A stretch of 21,656 bases of DNA from a virus: IMG/VR virus record IMGVR_UViG_3300035698_009691, positions 1 to 21,656 of that record. One strand, given 5' to 3'. Shown here piece after piece: positions 1 to 6,616 of the stretch; the first letter of the stretch is position 1; each line of letters opens with the position of its first letter. Under the pieces are notes generated by a model that saw nothing but the letters and a program-made list of their open reading frames with translations, had not been told where the DNA came from and made no database searches. Made by a program: the position numbers and the translations under genes.

Positions 1-44
1 GGTGTAATGGGGAGTTTCTGTGATGCGCTGGCGGGTGATCATGG

Positions 45-521
45 CTATTTGCTCTGGCGGATGCGTTCGAGGGTTTCTGCGGTGAGTGATTTGAGAAGTG
101 AAAAGATGAAGAACAGCCCGGCTAGGATGATGAGGCTCCAGATTAGAGATGGCGGAGGGAAAGCGGCGAGGGCGACCTCTTTTTCTTTCTTAAATTTTAA
201 ATAAACGTCGGCTTCTATGGTGTGTGATTCCACTTGGTTTCGTAGGCTTCCGTATCTGGGAGAGTTGTTTCTGAGTGCGATTCTAGTTTGTGCGAGGGCT
301 TTTTCTCCTGCGTCGGCTTTCCAGCTAGCTTGTTGCTCATGCCATGCCACGGACTCTTGGAGATCGCTTATGGTGGAGATGGTGCGGGTGAGTAAGATGA
401 GTAAGATTGCACAGAAAAGGGCGGCCAGCCACCAGAGTTTTCCGGTGTGAATGGGTGATCTTGTGGATGTTTCTGGTGTTTCTAAAGTCCGGCGAGGCTT
501 TAATTTGCGGCGTGGTTTCAT
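45..521 (-). CDS. Two-helix membrane protein of unknown function
   Basis: I do not recognise a family. The 158-residue product starts with a very basic cytoplasmic-looking tail (MKPRRKLKPRR). A hydrophobic helix follows at about residues 29-48 (LWWLAALFCAILLILLTRTI), then a polar, helical middle segment of about 75 residues. A second hydrophobic helix lies at about 128-146, before a short charged C-terminus. The predicted topology is two membrane spans around a soluble loop. It is the only gene here on the minus strand and is divergent from the gpW-like gene. An in-frame ATG at 581 would add 20 residues, but these would be encoded by the divergent control region, including the TACGTA palindrome, so I prefer 521. 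Its position at the edge of a late operon, in the opposite orientation, suits a cargo ('moron') gene such as an exclusion factor. That role is speculation. Confidence 0.6.
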   Translation of the reverse strand: MKPRRKLKPRRTLETPETSTRSPIHTGKLWWLAALFCAILLILLTRTISTISDLQESVAWHEQQASWKADAGEKALAQTRIALRNNSPRYGSLRNQVESHTIEADVYLKFKKEKEVALAAFPPPSLIWSLIILAGLFFIFSLLKSLTAETLERIRQSK

Positions 522-529
522 GGGTTTGA

Positions 530-541
530 CCTTACGTAAGG
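530..541. promoter_or_regulatory. TACGTA palindrome, degenerate copy 1
   Basis: CCTTACGTAAGG, a 12-bp core of the dispersed 14-bp palindrome. It lies in the divergent space, 9 bases before the minus-strand start at 521. Its AAGG could also act as a weak ribosome-binding site for that gene. Confidence 0.6.
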
Positions 542-574
542 GTGAGAGAAAGTGGAAGGGAATTTTTAGGATGC

Positions 575-582
575 TTGACATG
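575..582 (+). promoter_or_regulatory. TGACA start-associated motif (1)
   Basis: TTGACATG followed by a G-rich stretch. The T of TGACA is 19 bases before the start at 595. Confidence 0.5.
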
Positions 583-594
583 GGTGGGGTGGAT

Positions 595-858
595 ATGTCG
601 ATGACTTCATGGCTTGAGATTTACCGTTCTTATACTTCGCAGGAGTTGTCGGATGAGATGGTGACGCTGCGGGCTTCGCTTAAAGGCGGGTTTGTATCGC
701 AGGGTTCGGGATCTGTGCAGCATGCGAAGGATCTGACGGAGCTGCGTGACCGGCTGCAGGCGGCGACGCGGGTTTTCAATCAGCGTTCGGGGAATAACTC
801 TGGCGGGATGCGGGTGGGGAAGGTGGATTTCTCGGGGACGCGGACTGATGATTTTTGA
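595..858 (+). CDS. gpW-like head-tail connector (head completion) protein
   Basis: The 87-residue, mostly helical protein opens with the pattern Y-x-S-x-E-L-x-x-E-M-x-x-L-R-A-S-L at residues 11-26. After a Gly/Ser turn comes D-L-x-E-L-R-D-R-L, and the C-terminal tail is polar and glycine-rich. This layout is typical of the lambda gpW family, small proteins (68 aa in lambda) that plug the portal after DNA packaging and prepare the head for tail joining. The position directly before the portal gene matches lambda (W then B). The start at 595 sits 19 bases after a TTGACA motif. In-frame ATGs at 571, 580 and 601 are alternatives, and 601 would remove only two residues. The family call rests on size, pattern and position, not on a strong fingerprint. 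Confidence 0.65.
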   Translation: MSMTSWLEIYRSYTSQELSDEMVTLRASLKGGFVSQGSGSVQHAKDLTELRDRLQAATRVFNQRSGNNSGGMRVGKVDFSGTRTDDF

Positions 859-893
859 GACGGGGATGCGCGGATGAAGACTGGGGTTGTGCA

Positions 894-912
894 AAGGGGA
901 TGCAATCCCCTT
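894..912 (+). terminator. Hairpin between gpW-like and portal genes
   Basis: Perfect 8-bp stem AAGGGGAT/ATCCCCTT with a GCA loop, followed by CTACGTATTGACATG rather than a T-run. It could be an attenuator, an RNA-processing hairpin or a REP-like element. It is related in form to the GGGGTTGGAAACACCC hairpins at 7881 and 18215. Confidence 0.45.
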
Positions 913-919
913 CTACGTA

Positions 920-927
920 TTGACATG
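920..927 (+). promoter_or_regulatory. TGACA start-associated motif (2)
   Basis: TTGACATG, with the T of TGACA 20 bases before the portal start at 941. Confidence 0.5.
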
Positions 928-940
928 CCGGGTGTGGGAT

Positions 941-2638
941 ATGGCTGAGAGTTTGCATGAGGTTCAGGATAGGCGGAAGCTGGGGTTCTTTGGGAAGGCG
1001 GTTGCGGCGGTATCGCCGAGGTTTGCTTTGCAGCGGATGATGGCGACTGAGGCTTTGCATGAGTTCAGCGCGGTAAAGCGCGGCGGTGCGCGGGGGCGGC
1101 CAGCGAGTTTGTTTGACCAGGGTGGGTCTGAGACTTGGAAGAAGCAGCGGGAGCGGATCGATGCGATGATGGAGGGGCGGGAGATGGAGGAAAATTTCTG
1201 TCTGATCGCGGGTCTGCTTCAAAAGCTGGGGATCTATATTTGCGGGCAGCTTGAGTATCAGCCGGAGACGGGTGATGCGAAGGCGGACCAGGAGTATGCG
1301 GAGTTTTTCCATGATTGGTGCGGGCGTGCGGATATTACGGGACGGCACCGGTTCCGGACGATGGTGCAGCTTGGCCTATCGAGCGCGATCCGGGATGGGG
1401 AGCATGGCTGGGTGGAGCATATCGAGAAGGGTGAGCTGCGGCTCCAGGCGATCGAGGGAGACCGGATTGGGAATCCTCAGAATCCGAATACGGCGGATGA
1501 GAAGGACATTGCGGGGATCAAGATCGATGAGCGCGGGAAGGTGACGGGCTACGATATTTACAAGCGGACGAGGCAGACGAGTTACTCGAAGGAGGGCGAG
1601 GTAAAGCCGACGGAGTTTATCCACCTATTTTTCCCGAACCGGACCGACCAGTATCACGGGGTATCGAAGCTGGCCCCTGCCCTGCCGCATGCGCGGGATA
1701 TGTATGAGCTGCTGGGGCATGAGAAGATTGCGAGCAAGTTCGCGGCGTCGTTCTCGGCGTTCATCCGGACGAAGGATGTGGGTGCGCCGGGAAGCGGGCA
1801 ATGGGAGGATGCGCCATCGGGTAGCGGACTACCGGCGATGATGAAGGCGCAGGCCGGAGCGGTGGTTAAAGTGGAGACGGGTGTGGAGGATATTGATTTC
1901 GCGCCGGGATCGCAGCGGCCGACGGGTGCGTTCATGGCGCTTTGGGAGGCACTGATCCGTGAGATCGCGCTGGCGCTGAATCTGCCGTATGGTTTTGTGT
2001 ATAATATGGCGAGCTTCGGCGGGGTTACGGCGCGGCTGGAGACTCAGGCGGCGCAGCGGGTTTTCCGTTGGTATCAGGAAATGCTCGAGCACATTCTTTT
2101 GAACCGGGTGAAGCGCAAGGTGCTGATGCTGGGGATTGCGGCGGGTAAGATCAAGGCGGTTAAGAATTGGGATAGGGGTAGCTGGAGATATGGGGCGACT
2201 CTGACGGGCGATGTGGGCCACCAGGTGCAGGCGGATCTTGATCTGGTAGCTGCGGGTGCGAAGACGATGAGCCAGGTGGCGGCGGAGTATAATAACGACA
2301 TCCGCCAGGTGCTGGATAAGACTTCATCTGAGATCCAATACGCGATGCAGGTGAGCAAGCGCGATGGGGTGCCGATGGAGCTGCTGATGACGCGCCTGCA
2401 GAATCCTACGGCGCTGATCGCGGCGATGGAGCGGGCGAAGACGGGAGCGCCGGATCCGGACGCCCCTCCCCCGCAGCCGGGGCTGGTGGGATCGCTGGGC
2501 GATAAGGGTGTGAAAGGGCTGCTGGATGTGATCATGGCTGTGAACAAGGGTGAGATGGATAGGGATAGTGGGATCAATACGGCGATGACGGTTTATGGGA
2601 TGGAGTATATGAATGCGGCGGCGCTGTTTCCGAAATAA
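941..2638 (+). CDS. Phage portal protein, lambda gpB type
   Basis: Portal proteins form the dodecameric ring at one capsid vertex through which DNA is packaged and ejected; they bind the terminase and the head-tail connectors. This 565-residue product has the lambda-type layout. An N-terminal region carries R-R-K-L-G-F-F. The segment around residues 231-245 (FFPNRTDQYHGVSKLAPAL) matches the family's R-x-x-Q-x-x-G-V-S-x-L-A pattern. At about 310-385 a stem/crown-like block has D-F-A-P-G-S-Q-R-P, then L-W-E-A-L-I-R-E-I-A-x-A-L-N-L-P-Y and G-G-V-T-A-R-L-E. Lambda gpB (533 aa) has the equivalent 'P-N-x-P-x-x-x-F...L-G-x-x-Y...N-Y-S-S-A-R' region. An upstream in-frame ATG at 887 would put the hairpin and TGACA motif inside the gene, so 941 is preferred. 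The C-terminus after residue 500 is Pro/Gly-rich and variable. Confidence 0.93.
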   Translation: MAESLHEVQDRRKLGFFGKAVAAVSPRFALQRMMATEALHEFSAVKRGGARGRPASLFDQGGSETWKKQRERIDAMMEGREMEENFCLIAGLLQKLGIYICGQLEYQPETGDAKADQEYAEFFHDWCGRADITGRHRFRTMVQLGLSSAIRDGEHGWVEHIEKGELRLQAIEGDRIGNPQNPNTADEKDIAGIKIDERGKVTGYDIYKRTRQTSYSKEGEVKPTEFIHLFFPNRTDQYHGVSKLAPALPHARDMYELLGHEKIASKFAASFSAFIRTKDVGAPGSGQWEDAPSGSGLPAMMKAQAGAVVKVETGVEDIDFAPGSQRPTGAFMALWEALIREIALALNLPYGFVYNMASFGGVTARLETQAAQRVFRWYQEMLEHILLNRVKRKVLMLGIAAGKIKAVKNWDRGSWRYGATLTGDVGHQVQADLDLVAAGAKTMSQVAAEYNNDIRQVLDKTSSEIQYAMQVSKRDGVPMELLMTRLQNPTALIAAMERAKTGAPDPDAPPPQPGLVGSLGDKGVKGLLDVIMAVNKGEMDRDSGINTAMTVYGMEYMNAAALFPK

Positions 2639-2753
2639 AGACTTGGGTGCTTGGGTTGCTGGATTTTTAACCACGAATTGCACGAATTGACACGAATAAG
2701 ACTTGGGTTGGGGGAAGGGGTTGGAAACGCCCTTCTCCATAAAAAATAAGAGT
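2639..2753 (+). repeat. Intergenic composite repeat region
   Basis: A mosaic of short elements found elsewhere in the window. GACTTGGGT occurs twice. A degenerate ACCACGAATTGCACGAATT arm at 2671 is related to the inverted repeat at 17253. GGGGTTGGAAACGCCCTTCT at 2717 is related to the 34-bp element at 7867 and 18201. No TGACA start motif precedes the next gene here. Confidence 0.6.
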
Positions 2754-2933
2754 ATGATTGATAAAAGGACAGTTAGTATTACGCCGGAGCATGCGGGGTG
2801 GATTAGTAGGGGGCTTTCGAGTTCGATGAGTGCGGCTTGTGATCGGTTTTTGGATTCCCGGGGTTTGAGGAAGACGCGGGAGGAGATTAAGAATGAGATG
2901 TTTACGCGGTTGAGGGGGGAGAAGAAGAAATGA
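2754..2933 (+). CDS. Small hypothetical protein (59 aa)
   Basis: Unrecognised 59-residue protein with the start MIDKRTVSITPEHAGW. A Ser/Ala-rich centre is followed by a strongly charged helical C-terminus ending in G-E-K-K-K. The first part (I-T-P-E-H-A-G-W-I-S) reads like a small helical DNA- or protein-binding domain, but no signature residues confirm this. An in-frame ATG at 2703 would include the repeat region, so the ATG at 2754 is preferred. Its stop overlaps the next start (ATGA at 2930-2933), suggesting translational coupling. It lies between the portal and the long repeat-containing structural gene, a position often filled by small, fast-evolving virion proteins. Confidence 0.55.
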   Translation: MIDKRTVSITPEHAGWISRGLSSSMSAACDRFLDSRGLRKTREEIKNEMFTRLRGEKKK

Positions 2934-3046
2934 TGAGTATTAAAGATCCGTATCGGCAACGGTATCAGACTTCCCGCTTGTTTAGGGATTTGGTGATGGC
3001 GGGGATTATGCTGGCGGTCTTGATATTGGCGAAGGGTTGTGGGTGA
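2930..3046 (+). CDS. 38-aa single-span membrane peptide
   Basis: Short ORF starting at the ATGA overlap with the previous gene (MMSIKDPYRQRYQ). A basic, polar N-terminus of about 20 residues is followed by one hydrophobic helix (LVMAGIMLAVLILA) and the end KGCG. The coupling and the clear membrane helix argue that it is real, although it is short. Its TGA stop lies inside the GTGACA motif that precedes the next gene, so translation ends about 19 bases before the next start. The function is unknown. Small membrane peptides are common in phage structural operons, but nothing in the sequence indicates the role of this one. Confidence 0.45.
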   Translation: MMSIKDPYRQRYQTSRLFRDLVMAGIMLAVLILAKGCG

Positions 3047-3050
3047 CACG
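3043..3050 (+). promoter_or_regulatory. TGACA start-associated motif (3)
   Basis: GTGACACG, 19 bases (counted from the T of TGACA) before the start at 3063. Its TGA is also the stop codon of the 38-aa peptide. Confidence 0.5.
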
Positions 3051-3062
3051 GGGCGGGATGCT

Positions 3063-5717
3063 ATGGGAAAAGTCGCTGGGAAATTTATCGGGAAGGTTAA
3101 GAAGAAGCTGGGACAGAAGCTGGGTCAGTTGGCGGATACCCGGCTGGGTAAGCAGGTGAAGAAGATCCCTGCGCCGATCCGGAAGGGCTGGCTGACTGGG
3201 GCGATGGTGCCGGTGCCAGGTGCGGCTACTGCCGGTGCTTTGGCGGGGACTGGTGTGTGGGCGAAGGGCGCGATCGAGGGCGCGGTGCGGAGGCGGACTG
3301 GTGCGCCTTACCGGATGTTTGAAGATTTTCAAGAAAACGATATGAAGCACGAATTCACGATGATGAGTCCGGCGAGAGAGATTCTCGGCGAGGGGTTGTT
3401 TGGGGCGCTGGTGGCACCCTTACGTAAGGGCGGGGCTCTGATCGAGCTGGCGCGGATGACGGATGAGGAGGACATTGCGAAGGATAGGCGGAATTTGAAG
3501 CGGATTGCGATTGGCGGCGGTGTGCTGGCGGGTGTGGGTGCGGGGGTGATCCGTGCCGGTCGGATGAAATCGCCGGGGCTGGTGCGGGTGAAGAAAGGTT
3601 TGCCGGAGTTCGTCGAGCGTCTGACGAAGAAGAAGGTGAAGGGGCCTGTCCGGTTCCGTGTGGATGGCTCGCCGGAGGTGAGTAGGCGTGCGCGGCAGTT
3701 GAAGAACAAGGGAATCATCACTCCTGGGGAGGCGCATGGGCTGGAGGAAAAATTCAACTCTCAACATTCAACATTCAATGAAGAGAAGAGGGATAGGCTT
3801 TCGAAGGCGCGGGATATGGCGATTATCGGCGGGACTGGTGCGGTGGGTGCTGGGGCGCTGTATGGGGCGAGCAAGATTTCGGGGGTGGCTAAAAATGCCA
3901 ACGCGACGATTGATAAGGTTGGCGCGATTGCCGAGCGGACGGCGCGGCGGGTGCGCACGGAGGTGACTCCGGGGAACATCGCGGCGGAGGGCGGGAAGCT
4001 GGTGAAGAAGAAGGTGAAGGATACGGCGAAGCGGTTCTTTCCTACTTTCACGAAGATCGGGAAGCGGATGGTGAAGCATTTTGAGACACCGGCGCAGGGG
4101 GTGATTGATTTTGATTATAAGAAAAAACATAAGGCAAAGACGGTGGCTGATATGAATAGGGAAGAGAAAGAGCTGCGCATACGGAGGAGAAGAGGAGAGT
4201 TTGGGACACCGGCGCAGGCGCTGGGGGTGATTGATTTTGCGGAGGTGGCGGATGCTCCTAAGAGGGCGGTGCTTGATAAGAAGCGCAGGTTCGAGGATCA
4301 TTACAAGGTGGCGGCGGGCTTGCGGAAAGGCTATGATAGCGCGGGTAATCGCCAGGATGTGGCGATCGGTGATCAGGCTTCGTTGCGGAGTGCTTACTCA
4401 AAAGCGAAGGGGATCCAGAAGTGGGGAGGCCGTGGTGGGCGAATGGCGAAGGATGCTGCGGATGTGGTGATTGGCAAGCCGAGGGGGCGTGATGGGAGCG
4501 GGCGCAAGAAGAAGCGTGAGTGGGAGAAGTCCTGGGCGAAGACGGCGGGGACCAATGCCGCGCTTGCGACGGGTGTGGTGGGCTACGGTGTGCTGGCGAA
4601 GAAGAACCGGACGGTGCGCAAGCTGCACCAGGCGGGGGTGCGTAAGGCGACGCTTGGGAAGCGGGCTTTGATGAAGGCGCTGAATAATTTCTCGACTCCG
4701 GCCTCGCGGATTTTGGAGGCGAAGGTTGTGACGATGCATGATTTCAAAAAAAAAGAGGATAACTCGGCGGCGCGGCGTGCGGCGATTGGAGTTGGCGCGG
4801 TGGGAGCGGCGACTGGTGCGGTGGCCGGGGCTGTGAGCTCTGCGAGCTCGAAGACGGCGGATGATTTTCTTAAAGTGAGGAAGGCCCGGGATATGGTTGG
4901 GGCTGGTGGCTCTGAGCCGTTTGGCAAGGGGCGGTTCACTCCTAAAGAGCGGCTGGCGCGGGCGACTCATAACTCGGCGCGGAAGTTCCGTCGGACGGTG
5001 GGCAAGCGTGCGGTTGGCGGCGGACTGGTCGGCGCGGCGCTGGCGGGTGGGGTGACTTATGCGGCGACGCGGAAGAAGAATGATTTCCAGACTCCGGCGA
5101 GTGGGTTGATTGATTTTGCAGCTAAGGAGGATGATTTTGTCCCTAATGAAAAATTGATTGCTATTGATCGGGCTAGTAAGCGTGCAGAAAAAGGTGACTA
5201 TCGCGGTTTGTTTAAGCCTGAAATTCAAGACGGAATCAGTGATGTATATTCTCGAAGCAAAAAGGGATTTTTGCCATTTGGGAAAAAAGCGAAAATCAGA
5301 AAGCAGGCGAAGCGTGAGGTGAAGTGGTTGAAGACAGGTTTCCAGACTCCGGCGCGGGAGATGTTGGAGTTTGACTCGATTGCGAATGAGGCTGGCTGGG
5401 ATGTGCGGGATCCGCGCGGGAAGTCTGTGCGGGTGTTCGCTCCGGGAAGTCGCTCGCGGGAGCGGCGTGAGAAGCGCTGGCATGAGAAAGCGGAGAATGA
5501 GCGGAAGCTTTGGAAGGGCGGAGTTGTCGGCGCGGGTGTGGTGGCGGGTATAGGTGGCTTGGTGGCTGGGAAGAAGCTGGGGGGGGCGAAGGATCTTCCA
5601 GGTGGTCCGAAAGTTGCTAAAGTTCCGAAGGCTCCTAAAGTGCCGGCTGTGGGGCGGATGGTGAAGAAGGCGAAGGTTCGCGGGAGCGGGCTGGTGAGGG
5701 CTTTTCGGAAGGTCTAA
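3063..5717 (+). CDS. Modular basic/glycine-zipper protein with six F-x-T-P-A repeats
   Basis: I recognise no family. The 884 residues are extremely Lys/Arg-rich. At least seven short glycine-zipper hydrophobic segments lie at about residues 50-75, 148-166 (IAIGGGVLAGVGAGVI), 252-270, 500-513, 573-594, 650-668 and 820-837. A short motif recurs at Ser102-Pro-Ala and Thr342, Thr382, Thr545, Thr677 and Thr762-Pro-Ala. It usually reads F-x-T-P-A-x(2-4)-[IL]-[ILM]-[DE]-F, followed by acidic then basic residues. The protein therefore looks like several units of motif, charged linker and membrane-seeking helix joined end to end. Its place between portal and prohead protease suggests a virion protein, perhaps packaged in the head and ejected with the DNA, or a polyprotein cut during maturation. 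Both ideas are inference. One module carries an in-frame TACGTA palindrome (3417-3430) and another a degenerate TTCAAC repeat (3752-3779). The stop codon lies within a GGTCGGAA repeat. Confidence 0.8.
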   Translation: MGKVAGKFIGKVKKKLGQKLGQLADTRLGKQVKKIPAPIRKGWLTGAMVPVPGAATAGALAGTGVWAKGAIEGAVRRRTGAPYRMFEDFQENDMKHEFTMMSPAREILGEGLFGALVAPLRKGGALIELARMTDEEDIAKDRRNLKRIAIGGGVLAGVGAGVIRAGRMKSPGLVRVKKGLPEFVERLTKKKVKGPVRFRVDGSPEVSRRARQLKNKGIITPGEAHGLEEKFNSQHSTFNEEKRDRLSKARDMAIIGGTGAVGAGALYGASKISGVAKNANATIDKVGAIAERTARRVRTEVTPGNIAAEGGKLVKKKVKDTAKRFFPTFTKIGKRMVKHFETPAQGVIDFDYKKKHKAKTVADMNREEKELRIRRRRGEFGTPAQALGVIDFAEVADAPKRAVLDKKRRFEDHYKVAAGLRKGYDSAGNRQDVAIGDQASLRSAYSKAKGIQKWGGRGGRMAKDAADVVIGKPRGRDGSGRKKKREWEKSWAKTAGTNAALATGVVGYGVLAKKNRTVRKLHQAGVRKATLGKRALMKALNNFSTPASRILEAKVVTMHDFKKKEDNSAARRAAIGVGAVGAATGAVAGAVSSASSKTADDFLKVRKARDMVGAGGSEPFGKGRFTPKERLARATHNSARKFRRTVGKRAVGGGLVGAALAGGVTYAATRKKNDFQTPASGLIDFAAKEDDFVPNEKLIAIDRASKRAEKGDYRGLFKPEIQDGISDVYSRSKKGFLPFGKKAKIRKQAKREVKWLKTGFQTPAREMLEFDSIANEAGWDVRDPRGKSVRVFAPGSRSRERREKRWHEKAENERKLWKGGVVGAGVVAGIGGLVAGKKLGGAKDLPGGPKVAKVPKAPKVPAVGRMVKKAKVRGSGLVRAFRKV
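3417..3430. repeat. TACGTA palindrome, copy 2 (inside a gene)
   Basis: CCCTTACGTAAGGG, read in frame as Pro-Leu-Arg-Lys-Gly at about residues 119-123 of the 884-aa protein. It lies within the first S-P-A module and appears to interrupt it. Confidence 0.75.
3752..3779 (+). repeat. Degenerate TTCAAC heptamer repeat inside a gene
   Basis: ATTCAACTCTCAACATTCAA-type units, related to the array at 16250-16312 but in frame here, coding for a Phe/Asn/Ser/His-rich patch in an otherwise Lys/Gly-rich protein. The contrast suggests a repeat inserted into the gene. Confidence 0.5.
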
Positions 5718-5823
5718 GGTCGGAAGGTCGGAAGACTCGGCTTGACCGGAGCGAAGCGACTCTTTCTTGTGACTTTGACTTTTGACTTGTGACTTTTAGA
5801 CTTTCGACGGAGCAAAGCTCGGG
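5713..5823 (+). repeat. Intergenic repeat region with GGTCGGAA units
   Basis: GGTC(T/GG)AA units run across the stop codon of the upstream gene. They are followed by GACTC, a GGAGCGAAGCGACT segment, several T-rich GACTTTTGACTTGTGACTT units and CGACGGAGCAAAGC. The same components recur at 15814-15931. Confidence 0.65.
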
Positions 5824-5831
5824 TTGACATG
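5824..5831 (+). promoter_or_regulatory. TGACA start-associated motif (4)
   Basis: TTGACATG, 18 bases (from the T of TGACA) before the start at 5843. Confidence 0.5.
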
Positions 5832-5842
5832 GGGTGGATGGC

Positions 5843-6598
5843 ATGTCGAACGCACGTGTTTCCCACCTTCATGAATTATCCGCCCGAATTGATGCCCATC
5901 TTCACCAGTTTATGGATGAGGAGACTCCGTATTATTCCAAGTATCCAATCGTGGCGAAGGAGCACCGCAAGTCTCCGGCTGCGAGGTTGGGGAAAGTGGC
6001 TGTTGCCGGTGGCGCGGTTGTCGGTGGTTCGATGGCTTATGATTCGCTTAAAAAGCGGATGCCTGCGATTAAGGCGGGGGCTAAGGATGCGGCTTTTACG
6101 GGGACGAGGAAAGTTGCTGCGGGGATGAACTCCGTGGGGAATAAGCTTGTTCCGCGAAAAAGGGGTGTAGGGGATGCTATCGTGGGCGGTGCGGTTGAGA
6201 AGGTCGGCAAAGGCTTGAAGAAGGGTTCCAGACGGCTACGTAAGGCTTCGATGCGGTTTTTTGAGGATGGCGCGGCTGATCATGAGTTTGGAAGTGCTTC
6301 TCTTCGTCGAATGGGTCGTGTAGGGGATGGTGTTGCGAAGAAGGCATTTAAAGGCGGGACCACGGATTCTTATGATAAGGCTGACGATTTACTTAAAAGA
6401 CTGCGGATGAAGTATTCGTCGAAAACCGCAGCATCAGGAAATCGGAGAGCAAAATCCGGTGTGAACTCTTACGATAAGCTCGTTTCAGAAAGTTCGCAGA
6501 GGAGAGTAGGTGCGAAGATCGGAATTCGCGCGAAGCAGGAGTTTTCCGCTCTCGCTGAGCGTCTGGTGAATCTGGAGGTTAAGCTCCAGTCGATTTAA
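5843..6598 (+). CDS. Basic glycine-zipper protein, paralogous style to the 884-aa protein
   Basis: No family recognised. The 251-residue product has three parts reminiscent of its larger neighbour. An N-terminal motif H-E-L-S-A-R-I-D-A-H-L-H-Q-F at residues 9-22 is followed by an acidic patch. A glycine-zipper helix lies at about 49-69 (KVAVAGGAVVGGSMAYDSL). A long Lys/Arg/Gly-rich stretch is interrupted near residue 140 by F-F-E-D-G-A-A-D-H-E-F-G-S-A-S-L. The C-terminus repeats the motif as F-S-A-L-A-E-R-L-V-N-L-E. The start at 5843 is fixed by the TTGACA motif 18 bases upstream; an in-frame GTG at 5834 would add three residues. Position and composition suggest that it works with the flanking 884- and 412-aa proteins in the virion. 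That is inference only. Confidence 0.75.
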   Translation: MSNARVSHLHELSARIDAHLHQFMDEETPYYSKYPIVAKEHRKSPAARLGKVAVAGGAVVGGSMAYDSLKKRMPAIKAGAKDAAFTGTRKVAAGMNSVGNKLVPRKRGVGDAIVGGAVEKVGKGLKKGSRRLRKASMRFFEDGAADHEFGSASLRRMGRVGDGVAKKAFKGGTTDSYDKADDLLKRLRMKYSSKTAASGNRRAKSGVNSYDKLVSESSQRRVGAKIGIRAKQEFSALAERLVNLEVKLQSI

Positions 6599-6616
6599 AT
6601 TTTTTCAAACGTAGTA

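Noticed and set aside
575-580. TTGACA copies as ordinary -35 promoter boxes
   Set aside because: They lie only 18-22 bases before start codons, so a -10 box at normal spacing would fall on or after the start, and no TATAAT-like sequence is there.
451-594. Longer version of the gpW-like gene starting at 451
   Set aside because: It would run antisense through the minus-strand gene and across the divergent control region.
887-940. Portal start at 887
   Set aside because: The extra 18 residues would be encoded by a hairpin and a TGACA motif; 941 gives a normal portal N-terminus.
4398-5483. Long minus-strand open frame (361 codons)
   Set aside because: Arg/Pro/His-rich translation typical of the complement of a G-rich gene; the plus strand has the coherent 884-aa repeat protein.
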